DNA of 64,000 bases from an uncultured bacterium (GTDB lineage: Bacteria > Actinomycetota > Coriobacteriia > Coriobacteriales > Coriobacteriaceae): the NCBI GenBank assembly GCA_905215505.1, contig CAJMPU010000001.1:62001-126000 (forward strand). Reading direction: 5' to 3'. Positions within the stretch are counted from its first letter, which is position 1; each line of letters starts with the position of its first letter. Position numbers and translations under genes: made by a program. Below, in pieces: positions 7,630 through 16,646 of the stretch. The notes beneath the pieces are model-generated. The model was not told the origin of the DNA. It saw only the letters and a program-made list of their open reading frames with translations, and made no database searches.

Positions 7630-10395
7630 TTACTCGGCGCTCTTGAGGGCGCCGACCATGTCGATCTTGTTGAGGGTACGGTTGGTGGCGAGGTTGACGA
7701 TAAACGTAAAGCCAAAGGCCAGAAGCACGGATAGCACGTAGCTCAGCGGCTCGACCTCAACATCAAAATACAGCGACGGCATCTGCAAAATGTACGTAAA
7801 ACTCTCGGCCAGCAAGCCGCCCAGCGGCACGCCCAGCGCAGCGCCGATCGCCGTGAGGATCAACGTCTCCTTGTTGACGTAGTGGTGCACCTCGCCACGG
7901 CGGAAGCCCAGCACCTTGATGGTCGCCAGCTCGCGTTCGCGCTCCGAAATATTCGTATTAGACAGCGTAAACACCACCACAAACGACAGGCACGCCGCCA
8001 TAAAGGTCACAAGCACCACGACCGAGTTGATGATGGTGAAGTTGGCCTCATAATTCTCCCAATGCTCGGCCGTACTCGAAATCGTAAGCCAACCGTCACT
8101 CTTAAGATTCTTGCTAAACGCAATCTGGTCGGCCGACGAACCCTTAAGCAGCACAAAGACGCCGTTAAGGCGTGCACTTCGACCGAACGCACGCTCATAG
8201 GTGCCCTGCGTCATATAAAGCGTGTTGCCCAGATAGTTGAGCGAGATGTCGCTGACTTTGACCTTGGCAACATTGAGCGACGAATCCTGGACGTGAGCCG
8301 TGTCACCCGGCTTGATCCCCAGCACCAGCTGAGAGCTCTTGCTCAAATACACGTCTCCGTCACGCAGGGCGAGCGGTTCTTTGGACTCATCCTCCAGGCG
8401 CACGTAATCGCCCAAGTCACCCGTGCGGTCGTCGGGAATCACGATGAGCTGCACGGTCTCGCTCTTGCCGCCAAACGTAAAGGTGACGTTGTCGGTCATA
8501 ATCGGCAGGGTCGAGGTCACCGTCACGTTGGAATCATTGGCCGTGCTGCGCTCATCCAATGCCGCGCACGTCTGCGAAAAATCGTCGGGATTGGCGACCG
8601 CCAGCAAGTCATAGCGCGTGATATGCCCGTACTGTTTGGGCGAAAGCGCCACCGACGTGTCGCGAATTCCCATACCGCAAATCACGAGCGCCGTGCAGCC
8701 GGCGATACCGAAGATGGTCATAAAGGCGCGCTTTTTGTAGCGGAACAGGTTACGTGCTGCCACCTTGTTCAAGAAGCCCATGCGGCGCCAAATAAAGCCG
8801 ATGCGCTCGAGCAGAATGCGTGAGCCGGCGCGCGGCGCCTTGGGACGCATGAGCGAAGCCGGCGTCTCGGCCATCTCGTGGCGGCAGGCGATAATCGTAG
8901 CGCCCACCACGCCCACGGCAAACAGCGCCACCGAGACAATCGAGGACACGATATCGTACGAAAGCAGCATCTGGGGCAGTGAGTACATATCATCGAACAC
9001 CGTAAACAGGAACAGCGGCAGGCCCACAAATCCGATGATGTTGCCGAGCACGCCGCCAATTAGACACGCCCACAGCGCGTAGTCCACGTATTTGGACAGG
9101 ATACGCCCGCGTGAATAGCCGAGCGCCTTGTACAGACCAATAAGCGTGCGCTCCTCCTCGACCATGCGGGTGGCGGTGGTGAGGCTGATAAGCACGGCGA
9201 CGATAAAGAAGATGAACGGGAACACCGTGGCAATGGCCTCAATTGACGAGCTATCGCTCTCCACGCTCGAGTAGCTTGCGATGTTATCGCGGTCCTGGAT
9301 GTACCAGGTGCATTCGCCCAGGTCAGAGAGCTCGGAGCGGGCATCGGCAAACTGCTGGTCGGCGGCGGCACGGCGCTGGTCCAGGTCGGCTTGCGCCTGC
9401 GCACGCTCGTCGCTGCCCTCGGCCATGCGATTAATGTTGTCCTGCTCGATCCCAAAGACCATATTCGCCTGACGCTCAGCCGCGTCCAAGCTCGCCGGTG
9501 TGTCGACCGTCAGCTCCTGGGCGCGCGCCTTCTCACGCTCCTCGCGGATCTTCTCGATATTGCCCTTGACCTCATTGATCTTTGCCGAGTAGGCATCCGA
9601 ATAGGAGTTGAGGCTCTTGGCTCCCTCGACGACCACGTGGACAGCGGAGTAGGAAGAAGATGTCGCGGCATCCTCGCTCACGTAGAACTTGTAGTCCGCA
9701 GTCGAAGCAGCGCGAAAGGCGTTGACGGTCGAGTCGGAGCTCACGTCGGTAGGATCGAGAACCTCGGCCGTGATGGTGTAGTCCCCATCGGCAAACTGGT
9801 CCTTGGCGCTTTGGTTCGACGAGCTCGCATCGTTGGCGGCAAAGCTCACCGTATCGCCGATTTTCTTGCCCGAAGCCTTCAAAAAACGTGAGGTCACTGC
9901 CACTTCGCCCGAAGTCTCGGGCAGCTCGCCGCGTACTAGCACCGGTTGGTCAATATTCTCTTTGGAAAGGCTCTGCACGACCACGCGCTCGCGCGTTGTA
10001 CCCACGGCGGTGTAGGCGGTCTCGGTGTAGATGCCCTCGGCCGTCTCGACGCCATCGACCTCTTGAATGGCAGCAAGATCGTCATCGGTCAGACCATAGG
10101 TCGACCGCACGTTGATGTCATAGACATTCTGCTGGTCAAAATAGGCGTCGACCGAATCACACAGGTCCTCGCAGCCCGCCTTAAGGCCGCACATCACGCT
10201 CACGCCAAGCGCGGTGATCACAACGATGGACAAGAAGCGTTTGAGGCTGCCGCGAATCGTGCGGTAGATGCCACGGCGAAAAACCGTCGGCACCATATCG
10301 TTTGAGCTTTGGGCGGTACGGTAGGTCGTAAAATCCTGCTCGCGCTCCGTGTTCTGCGCGTCGCGGCGTTGACTGTTTTGGCGGTCCTGATTCAT
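7630..10395 (-). CDS. ABC transporter permease, FtsX/MacB type
   Basis: About 921 residues with a cytoplasmic N-terminus, one membrane helix (near FLSIVVITALGVSV), a large extracytoplasmic domain that includes an Ala/Glu/Arg-rich coiled-coil (roughly 265-365), three helices, a second extracytoplasmic domain and a final three-helix FtsX block. This duplicated FtsX layout is typical of Gram-positive exporters of lipids, peptides or antibiotics; substrate unknown. It is coupled to the ATPase gene upstream: the ATG at 10395 is 5 nt after that stop codon. A GTG at 10407 overlapping the ATPase end is an alternative start. Confidence 0.85.
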   Translation of the reverse strand: MNQDRQNSQRRDAQNTEREQDFTTYRTAQSSNDMVPTVFRRGIYRTIRGSLKRFLSIVVITALGVSVMCGLKAGCEDLCDSVDAYFDQQNVYDINVRSTYGLTDDDLAAIQEVDGVETAEGIYTETAYTAVGTTRERVVVQSLSKENIDQPVLVRGELPETSGEVAVTSRFLKASGKKIGDTVSFAANDASSSNQSAKDQFADGDYTITAEVLDPTDVSSDSTVNAFRAASTADYKFYVSEDAATSSSYSAVHVVVEGAKSLNSYSDAYSAKINEVKGNIEKIREEREKARAQELTVDTPASLDAAERQANMVFGIEQDNINRMAEGSDERAQAQADLDQRRAAADQQFADARSELSDLGECTWYIQDRDNIASYSSVESDSSSIEAIATVFPFIFFIVAVLISLTTATRMVEEERTLIGLYKALGYSRGRILSKYVDYALWACLIGGVLGNIIGFVGLPLFLFTVFDDMYSLPQMLLSYDIVSSIVSVALFAVGVVGATIIACRHEMAETPASLMRPKAPRAGSRILLERIGFIWRRMGFLNKVAARNLFRYKKRAFMTIFGIAGCTALVICGMGIRDTSVALSPKQYGHITRYDLLAVANPDDFSQTCAALDERSTANDSNVTVTSTLPIMTDNVTFTFGGKSETVQLIVIPDDRTGDLGDYVRLEDESKEPLALRDGDVYLSKSSQLVLGIKPGDTAHVQDSSLNVAKVKVSDISLNYLGNTLYMTQGTYERAFGRSARLNGVFVLLKGSSADQIAFSKNLKSDGWLTISSTAEHWENYEANFTIINSVVVLVTFMAACLSFVVVFTLSNTNISERERELATIKVLGFRRGEVHHYVNKETLILTAIGAALGVPLGGLLAESFTYILQMPSLYFDVEVEPLSYVLSVLLAFGFTFIVNLATNRTLNKIDMVGALKSAE

Positions 10396-10400
10396 GGGCG

Positions 10401-11102
10401 CTACCACTCGATCGTCTCGATAGGCACAGGATTTTGCTGGACCGTCTCGCTCTCCACGCGGCCGCTCTTAAAGCGGATCAGGCGATCGGCCATGGGCGCC
10501 AGCGCAGAGTTGTGGGTGATGATGATGACCGTAATGCCTTGCTTGCGGCAAGTGTCCTGTAGCAGCTGCAAGATCTGCTTGCCAGTTTTGTAGTCGAGTG
10601 CACCCGTAGGCTCGTCGCACAAAAGCAGCTTGGGGTTCTTAGCCAGCGCGCGGGCGATGGATACGCGCTGCTGCTCGCCGCCCGAAAGCTGCGCCGGAAA
10701 GTTAGCGAGGCGGTCGCCCAGGCCAACCTGGCGAAGCGTTTGCTCGGCATCGAGCGAATCGGGGCAGATCTGCGCCGCGAGTTCGACGTTCTCAAGCGCC
10801 GTCAGGTTAGGGACCAGATTGTAGAACTGAAAGACAAAGCCGACGTCAGCGCGACGGTATTCCACAAGCTGAGCCTCGTTGGCAGAGCTCACGTCACGCC
10901 CGTCCACCGTCACGGTGCCAGAAGTTGCCGTGTCCATGCCGCCCAGAATGTTGAGGGCCGTGGTCTTGCCGGCGCCCGAAGCACCCAGAATGATGGCGAG
11001 CTCGCCGCGCTCGACCGTAAAGCTCGCGCCGTCGAGCGCGTGGATGCGGGCGTCGCCCTCGCCGTATGCCTTGATGACGTCTTTGAATTCGATATAGGCC
11101 AT
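10401..11102 (-). CDS. ABC transporter ATP-binding protein (LolD/MacB-like)
   Basis: 233-residue nucleotide-binding subunit partnering the FtsX-type permease. Walker A is GASGAGKTT, Q-loop FVFQFYNLVP, signature LSGGEQQR, Walker B LLLCDEPTGALD and switch His IITHN. The EPTGALD form is typical of the MacB/LolD/SalX class. It is the first gene of a two-gene minus-strand operon. A degenerate REP-1 copy lies upstream. Confidence 0.93.
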   Translation of the reverse strand: MAYIEFKDVIKAYGEGDARIHALDGASFTVERGELAIILGASGAGKTTALNILGGMDTATSGTVTVDGRDVSSANEAQLVEYRRADVGFVFQFYNLVPNLTALENVELAAQICPDSLDAEQTLRQVGLGDRLANFPAQLSGGEQQRVSIARALAKNPKLLLCDEPTGALDYKTGKQILQLLQDTCRKQGITVIIITHNSALAPMADRLIRFKSGRVESETVQQNPVPIETIEW

Positions 11103-11154
11103 CGATTAATTCCCATCTGGTCGGATAACTCTTTAGTATTACCCATTTCGCACC

Positions 11155-11195
11155 GACCAAAAAGGGACAGGTTTATTTTGGCATGTTTTATATGG
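11155..11195. repeat. REP-1 hairpin, copy 4 (degenerate)
   Basis: The conserved AAAGGGACAGGTTTA loop is intact but the stem is weakened (GACCAAAA against TTTTGGCATG). It lies between two divergently transcribed genes, where no terminator is expected. That argues the repeat spreads as a unit rather than arising as terminators. Confidence 0.75.
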
Positions 11196-11303
11196 GGAAA
11201 CGGCAGCTATAGATGAGGCGCCGGGGAGGCCGAGAAATCATCGACGGGGTCAGGCCGACCGCCAAACACAACGCACGCATCTCAATCTGTCAGCCAAATA
11301 ATT

Positions 11304-11317
11304 CGAACAGCTGTTCG
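11304..11317. promoter_or_regulatory. LexA-type SOS box
   Basis: CGAACAGCTGTTCG is a perfect match to the Gram-positive LexA/DinR consensus CGAAC-N4-GTTCG. A -10-like TATGAT starts 5 nt downstream, so LexA would cover the promoter of the GyrI-like gene. Confidence 0.7.
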
Positions 11318-11373
11318 TTTCTATGATATGATTCAACTATCTAAGCAGGCCAATACGCAGAAAGGCGGCCAAC

Positions 11374-12012
11374 ATGGCGTTCGACTTTAAGAAGGAATGC
11401 AAGGAGCTCTACAAACCTGCAAGCAAGCCGAGTATCGTAACAGTCCCGCCTATGAGCTACGTTGCCGTTCGCGGAAAGGGCGACCCAAATACCGAAGGTG
11501 GCGAGTATCAAAACGCCCTGCCGCTACTTTACGGCATCGCCTATACCGTCAAGATGTCGAAGAAAGGCTCAAGGAGTATCGAGGGCTATTTCGACTTTGT
11601 GGTACCGCCGCTCGAGGGTTTCTGGTGGCAAGAGTCCCCGAGCGGCGACATCGATTATGTACACAAGGACAATTTCAACTTTATCTCGTGCATCCGCCTG
11701 CCTGATTTCGTCACCCGAGATGACTTTGACTGGGCAGTCGCGGAAGCCACGACCAAAAAGAAACTGGACTTTTCCGCCGTCGAACTGCTTAAAGTTGATG
11801 AGGGTCTCTGCGTTCAGTGCATGCATACCGGACCCTATGACAGCGAGCCGACAACCGTAGACGCCATGCATGAATACGCGACCGAACAGGGCTATGCCCC
11901 CGACTTCTCAGACACCCGTTTACATCACGAAATCTATCTCTCCGATCCACGCAAATGTGCACCGGAGAAACTTAAGACTGTGGTTCGTCATCCTATCAAG
12001 CGCGCTGAATAG
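11374..12012 (+). CDS. GyrI-like small-molecule-binding domain protein
   Basis: 212 residues. The family hallmarks of the SHS2/GyrI-like fold are present: an N-terminal PPMSYVAVRGKGDPN strand, GYFDFVVPPLEGFWW in the middle and CMHTGPYDSEP near residue 150, with a C-terminal HHEIYLSDPRK. Related proteins bind hydrophobic compounds or, for E. coli SbmC/GyrI, protect gyrase. A perfect SOS box at 11304 suggests induction by DNA damage, as for E. coli sbmC; biochemical function is inference. The ATG follows AGAAAGG. Confidence 0.8.
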   Translation: MAFDFKKECKELYKPASKPSIVTVPPMSYVAVRGKGDPNTEGGEYQNALPLLYGIAYTVKMSKKGSRSIEGYFDFVVPPLEGFWWQESPSGDIDYVHKDNFNFISCIRLPDFVTRDDFDWAVAEATTKKKLDFSAVELLKVDEGLCVQCMHTGPYDSEPTTVDAMHEYATEQGYAPDFSDTRLHHEIYLSDPRKCAPEKLKTVVRHPIKRAE

Positions 12013-12125
12013 CGTGGGGCGTCATTTCACGCGCTAGGTTTTAAGCCAGCCAACCAGCCGCCTCCTAGGCCGTCCGGTAATTATCTTGACGCGGCCCGTC
12101 GCATCTTATAAGTTTGTTTTGCTAA

Positions 12126-12168
12126 AGCTGGAAAGCCTCTCAACGATGCGCAACTCCAGCTCTTTTTC
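12126..12168 (+). terminator. Terminator-like hairpin in the leader of the CLC gene
   Basis: Stem AGCTGGA/TCCAGCT with CTCTTTTTCT behind it. A promoter-like TTGACG (12086) and TATAAG (12107, spacer only 15) lie just upstream, so the hairpin may be inside the CLC leader and act as an attenuator. It could equally be the late terminator of the GyrI-like gene. I see no fluoride riboswitch consensus. Confidence 0.45.
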
Positions 12169-12182
12169 TATCAAGAGAGCAA

Positions 12183-13442
12183 GTGTCGGAAAGCAAAATG
12201 TCAGAAAGCAGCGCATCGAGCAGGATTAAACGCCTGGTCAACACCTATAGCGGTCTCGTGCTCATGGGCGCCGTCGGAATCCCTATCGGCGTTATCGTTG
12301 GCGCCATCTGTGCCCTTTTTGGTCGTGTGCTCCTGGCAATTGGCGCCTTCCGGGACTCGCACGTCGCGTTGCTGCTCCCCTTTCTCGCTCTTGCGGGCCT
12401 TGCCATCGTGTTTGCCTACCGCACCTGGGGCAAGGGCACCGACCGCGGCATGAGTCTGGTGTTCGACGTAGGCCACGGACGCGAGGACGCCATCTCCCCA
12501 CGTTTGGTGCCGCTCATTATGCTGAGCACGTGGGCCACGCATCTCTTTGGCGGCAGCGCGGGACGAGAAGGCGTAGCCGTGCAGATCGGCGCAACCGTCT
12601 CGCATTGGATCGGCCGACGTCTACCTTTCCGAGACCCCGGCAACACGTTTTTGCTTATCGGCATGGCCGCCGGCTTTGCCGGACTCTTCCGAACGCCCCT
12701 CGCCGCCACGGTCTTTGCGATCGAAGTACTGGTCGCAGGACGCATGGAATACCGCGCGCTGTTTCCCGCGCTTACGGCTTCGCTTGCCGCAAGCATGACC
12801 TCCGGCGCTCTGGGACTCGAGAAGTTCGAGGTCGCCATTACCGCCTCGTATGCGCTCGACCTCCCCGGTCTTGGACGACTGGCGCTGTTGGGTATCGCGT
12901 TTGGTATGGTAGGTGGAGCTTTTGCCTGGTGCCTTGCCCATGCCAAGACCCTTGCAGCGCGGCTGCTCCCCAGCCCTTACATACGCGTTGCCGTTATGGG
13001 CCTTGCGCTGTCGGCGATTCTGTTCGCGCTGTGGCAGGGGCGATACTGCGGCCTTGGCACCAACCTGATATCCGCGGCACTGGGTGACAACGGCGAGGCG
13101 TCGATCATGCCTTGGGACTGGGCGCTCAAATTCGTACTCACCATCGCCACGCTTTCCGCAGGATATCAGGGTGGCGAGGTGACGCCGCTGTTCTCCATCG
13201 GAGCCAGCCTGGGTGTCGTACTCGCCGGGATTCTCGGCATACCCGTCGAGCTCTGCGCCGCGCTGGGATACGCCGCCGTCTTTGGCAGCGCCACCAACAC
13301 GCTACTCGCGCCGATCCTCATTGGCTGCGAGGTCTTCGGTTTCGGTAATCTGCCGATGTTCTTCATCGTCTGCGTTGTGGCTTATCTGTTCAACATGGAC
13401 AAATCGATCTACGCCCTGCAGGAGCACAGCCGCACCCGATAA
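12183..13442 (+). CDS. CLC-family anion antiporter, probably CLC-F (fluoride/proton) type
   Basis: 419 residues, about ten hydrophobic stretches. The anion-path motif reads GGSAGREGVAVQIGA with the gating Glu retained. In place of the GSGIP motif of chloride CLCs there is GKGTDRGMSLVFD, and the third motif is GYQGGEVTPLFSIG. From memory of the family, loss of GSGIP and the GREG-V/T form mark the CLC-F clade, which exports fluoride; substrate stays inference. The start could be GTG 12183 (after AAGAGAGC) or ATG 12198; I used the former because of its ribosome site. Confidence 0.75.
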   Translation: MSESKMSESSASSRIKRLVNTYSGLVLMGAVGIPIGVIVGAICALFGRVLLAIGAFRDSHVALLLPFLALAGLAIVFAYRTWGKGTDRGMSLVFDVGHGREDAISPRLVPLIMLSTWATHLFGGSAGREGVAVQIGATVSHWIGRRLPFRDPGNTFLLIGMAAGFAGLFRTPLAATVFAIEVLVAGRMEYRALFPALTASLAASMTSGALGLEKFEVAITASYALDLPGLGRLALLGIAFGMVGGAFAWCLAHAKTLAARLLPSPYIRVAVMGLALSAILFALWQGRYCGLGTNLISAALGDNGEASIMPWDWALKFVLTIATLSAGYQGGEVTPLFSIGASLGVVLAGILGIPVELCAALGYAAVFGSATNTLLAPILIGCEVFGFGNLPMFFIVCVVAYLFNMDKSIYALQEHSRTR

Positions 13443-13511
13443 ACAGGGCGTTTGCCACCAAAAAACGCGCACGACAGGCCGGGCCCGCCGCGCGCGTCAT
13501 CCTATACACGA

Positions 13512-14186
13512 TTAGTTATTGTTGTTGGTCATCGAAGCCACTGCTGCCGCAAGATTGGAAATGGGCATTGTCTGCAGCCAGATGCGCCCCGGACCGGTGA
13601 GCACAGTGTTGAACACGCCTTCACCGCCAAACATGATGTTTTTGACGCCCTTGACCATCTGCGCGTCGATGCTCACCGTCTCCTCAAAGCCGGCCACGTT
13701 GCCGGTATCTACAATCATTTGCTGGCCAGCAGCAAGCTCGTACTCAACTAGGTCGCCGTCGATCTCGGCAAAGGCAATACCCGAGCCCGTGAGCTTTTGC
13801 ATGATAAAACCCTCGCCGCCAAAGACGCCGGTCTTTGCCTTCTTGTTAAAGTGGATGCTCAGCTCAACACCACTTTCCGCGGCAAGGAACGAACGCTTCT
13901 GCAAAATCCAGCTCTTACCAGGGCCAATCTCGATCGGTATAATGCGGCCGGGGAAGCAAGAGCCAAACGCAATCATGCCATCGCCGTGCGCGGTCCAAAT
14001 GTTTTGGAACAACGCCTCACCCGAAAAAGCCTTAGAGAACATCTTGCCTATACCACCGCCCGAGGTGGACATCTCCATGTTGGGGGTCATCCAGACCATG
14101 GCACCGCTTTCGGTGATCATGGATTCGCCGTCGCTAAGGTTGCACGTAACAACCGGGAAAGCCCCTCCGCCGATCTCGTACTGCAT
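13512..14186 (-). CDS. TIGR00266 / AIM24 family protein
   Basis: 224 residues, rich in beta strands and glycine. Conserved family segments are SESMITESGAMVWM-like (here ESMITESGAMVWMTPNM), GEALFQNIW, GSCFPGRIIPIE and GFIMQKLTGSG. Members are widespread, often near membrane or stress genes, with no settled biochemical role. It sits alone, convergent with the CLC gene. The start is fixed by GAAAGGAGACGGTC just upstream. The C-terminus ends in a run of four Asn. Confidence 0.8.
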   Translation of the reverse strand: MQYEIGGGAFPVVTCNLSDGESMITESGAMVWMTPNMEMSTSGGGIGKMFSKAFSGEALFQNIWTAHGDGMIAFGSCFPGRIIPIEIGPGKSWILQKRSFLAAESGVELSIHFNKKAKTGVFGGEGFIMQKLTGSGIAFAEIDGDLVEYELAAGQQMIVDTGNVAGFEETVSIDAQMVKGVKNIMFGGEGVFNTVLTGPGRIWLQTMPISNLAAAVASMTNNNN

Positions 14187-14308
14187 GACCGTCTCCTTTC
14201 CTTCGGGAGCCGAACAACGATGTCCATATTTTAGCAGTTAGAGGTGCGTTTATTTGGGTCGGTGGCGTTCATGGCGCCGATCACCGCCAGCCTCCGCTGC
14301 CGTCTGCA

Positions 14309-14352
14309 CAGATAAAACCTGCCAAAATAAACCTGTCCCTTTTTGGCAGGTC
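14309..14352. repeat. REP-1 hairpin, copy 5, abutting a stop codon
   Basis: A perfect 10-bp stem and the consensus loop end two bases from the stop codon of the histidine kinase gene, with the TTTTATCT tail in terminator orientation for that gene. Confidence 0.88.
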
Positions 14353-15732
14353 TTAGAGGCGGACGGTGAAGGTGATCTGATGATCGTGGCCGGATACGGT
14401 GGCTGATCCGCCATGGGCTTCGGCGATGGCGCGCACGACGGACAGCCCCACGCCCGAGCCACCTGTCTTGGAGCTGCGCGACACGTCCGCACGATAGAAG
14501 CGGTCGAACAGCCGGTCCAGGTCGCCCTCGGGCAGCTCATCAACAGCATTCGATACGACAAGCTCGGCCGAGCCTTTGCCCGCACCGCGCGAAACGGCAC
14601 GCAGGCTCAGCTCGATCACGCTGTCCTCGCTTGCGTAGCGTGTGGCGTTGTCCAGCAGCAGCTCAACAACCTGCGCCACTGCCGCGGCATCGGCATGGGC
14701 CCGCACACCGCTCGCGATCGACGTCGACAGCCGCTTTCCGCGCGAAACCGCCACCGATTCAAATGGCGTCGCAGCCGTGTCCACGGCCTCCGAAAGATCA
14801 ATCGTCGCCATAGTAAAGCCGGCCGAACCCTCGTCCATACGCGCCAGGAACACCAGACGCTCCGTGAGCGCCGTCAGCCGCGCGACCTGCTCGTGAATGC
14901 TCTGCGTCCACTCGCTCTCGCCGCTCTCGATCTCTTGGACCTCGTTGGCGGCGTCAATCACGGCCAGCGGCGTTTTGATCTCGTGGCTTGCATCGGTAAT
15001 GAAGCGCTTCTGTTTGCTATAACTCTCGACCATCGGCCGAATCACCGCACCCGAGGCGACCGTTACAATTGCCAGCACCGCCAGCCAGCCAATGCAGCTG
15101 ATTGCCACACTCGCGCTCAAAAACGAATGGAAACTTGCAAGCTCGCGCGAACAGTCCACGAACACATAGGTTGTCTTGTCGCCCTGAACCGTAGCCGTAT
15201 AACGGTAGTTGCCAGAAAAGCCCGAAGTCCAACCCTTGGAATATAGTCCTGCAGCGATGCGGGCGGCACGCTTGGCACCTACCGCGGCAATGCGGGCCGT
15301 GTTGACATCGGTCACCTGCCCGCCGGCAATCGACACCGTAAAGTAGCGCGTGTCGAAGGGAGACTCCGCCGTCATGCCTTCAAAATGCACATCGCGAACG
15401 GCCGCCCGGTTACCGGTAGCAACCTTGCCGGCAACCGCATCCTGACCGGGACCGGTCTTAGGCTCGCCCTCCCCATCAATGCCATCCTTGCCTGCCAGGA
15501 TATAGTCCAGTCGTGCATCGGCCATCTTGCAAACATGCGAATAATTGACAATGTTGATGCCAGCGATGATGAGCGTGAGCACCACGGTCACAGCGCCCAT
15601 GGCAACGAGGATGAACTTACGACGCAGGCGACGGCCCATTGCACTGGCAGCATCGGCGCGCCCCGGATTACCCGAGCCCACACCCATGCCGAGCTTCGCC
15701 GCCATGCGCTTGCACCACGTGCGCACGCTCAC
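14353..15732 (-). CDS. Sensor histidine kinase
   Basis: About 459 residues. One helix near residues 40-63 and another near 200-225 bracket an extracytoplasmic sensor region. A HisKA domain follows with the phospho-acceptor in DASHEIKTPLA, then HATPase_c with N-box LLLDNATRYA and G-box GGSGVGLSVV. The GTG start at 15732 overlaps the TGA of the response regulator gene (GTGA) and is preceded by GAGGAAGGAG, which settles the start; a longer frame from 15849 overlaps the regulator. It forms an operon with the OmpR-type regulator. Signal unknown. Confidence 0.9.
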   Translation of the reverse strand: MSVRTWCKRMAAKLGMGVGSGNPGRADAASAMGRRLRRKFILVAMGAVTVVLTLIIAGINIVNYSHVCKMADARLDYILAGKDGIDGEGEPKTGPGQDAVAGKVATGNRAAVRDVHFEGMTAESPFDTRYFTVSIAGGQVTDVNTARIAAVGAKRAARIAAGLYSKGWTSGFSGNYRYTATVQGDKTTYVFVDCSRELASFHSFLSASVAISCIGWLAVLAIVTVASGAVIRPMVESYSKQKRFITDASHEIKTPLAVIDAANEVQEIESGESEWTQSIHEQVARLTALTERLVFLARMDEGSAGFTMATIDLSEAVDTAATPFESVAVSRGKRLSTSIASGVRAHADAAAVAQVVELLLDNATRYASEDSVIELSLRAVSRGAGKGSAELVVSNAVDELPEGDLDRLFDRFYRADVSRSSKTGGSGVGLSVVRAIAEAHGGSATVSGHDHQITFTVRL

Positions 15733-16418
15733 GCCCGTTCTCCTTCCTCGACAACCTCGAGCGAATATCCCTGGTTGCGCGACGCGCGGATGGCAACGTT
15801 GGCACCAAGCGCCGTCAGCTTTTTGCGCAGGTACGAGATATAAACCCACACCACGTTGGCGCCTTCGGGCGCGTCCTCACCCCAAACCTCGAGCATCAGA
15901 CGTTCAGTGGGCATGCGCGTGCCGGCGTTGCGCATAAAGAGTTCCATAAGCTGAAACTCGCGATTGGCCAGGTGCTCCTCGCCCAAAGGTCCCACAAGCG
16001 TGCAAGCCGCCGTGTCGAGGCGCACGTTACCCACGCTGAGCGTCGTGGCGTCAATTGCCGTCGCGGCACGCGTCATGGCACGAATACGCGCAAGCAGTTC
16101 CTTGGCGGCAAACGGCTTGGTCAGGTAATCGTTGGCACCGGCATCCAGGCCCTCGACCTTATCGGACACCTCGCTTTTTGCCGTGAGCATGATGATGGGC
16201 AGTCGCTTTCCGGCGGCGCGTGTACGCTTGAGCACCTCGATGCCGTCCATGCCGGGCATCATGATGTCCAGGATTGCGGCGTCGTAATCGTTGGTGAGTA
16301 GATTCTCGAGCGCCGTCAAGCCGTCGAGGGCGGTGTCGACCTCGTAGTCGCTATGTTGAAGAATCGCGGTGAGGGCGCGGGAGAGACCAGGTTCGTCCTC
16401 GGCAAGCATCAGCTTCAT
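15729..16418 (-). CDS. OmpR/PhoB-family response regulator
   Basis: 229 residues. Receiver domain 1-115 with the acidic pair EDE near the N-terminus, the phospho-acceptor Asp in ILDIMMPGMDG, Thr in IMLTAK and Lys in LTKPFAAKELLAR. The winged-helix domain (about 130-220) ends with VVWVYISYLRKKL and RNQGYSL. It is first in the operon and translationally coupled to its kinase by a 4-nt overlap. Confidence 0.94.
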   Translation of the reverse strand: MKLMLAEDEPGLSRALTAILQHSDYEVDTALDGLTALENLLTNDYDAAILDIMMPGMDGIEVLKRTRAAGKRLPIIMLTAKSEVSDKVEGLDAGANDYLTKPFAAKELLARIRAMTRAATAIDATTLSVGNVRLDTAACTLVGPLGEEHLANREFQLMELFMRNAGTRMPTERLMLEVWGEDAPEGANVVWVYISYLRKKLTALGANVAIRASRNQGYSLEVVEEGERA

Positions 16419-16585
16419 AGTTGCTCCTTTGGCGCATGGAAATACAGGTTTCGATACTGCCGATAATAGCGCACCGAAAGCTGCCTTAGCACAGCCCTAG
16501 CGGCTCAACCTGCGCGTTTTCAAATACGCAAGATATGGCTTAGCCAAACTTAAAGCGCAGATGCCAAGCGTCTGGACGCATGCCG

Positions 16586-16618
16586 GCCGTAGAAGGACGG
16601 AGGCTCGTCCTTTCGCGG
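16586..16618 (-). terminator. Hairpin downstream of ogt
   Basis: Stem AAGGACG/CGTCCTT extended by GCCG/CGGC on both sides, 28 nt after the ogt stop codon; no U-tract. The rest of 16419-16646 shows nothing. Confidence 0.4.
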
Positions 16619-16646
16619 CGTCCTAGTTATGCAAAGCGTTCGAGCG

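Noticed and set aside
12013..12182. Fluoride riboswitch upstream of the CLC gene
   Set aside because: The GGnGAUGG / GCUGAU core and pseudoknot pattern were not found; only a terminator-like hairpin is present.
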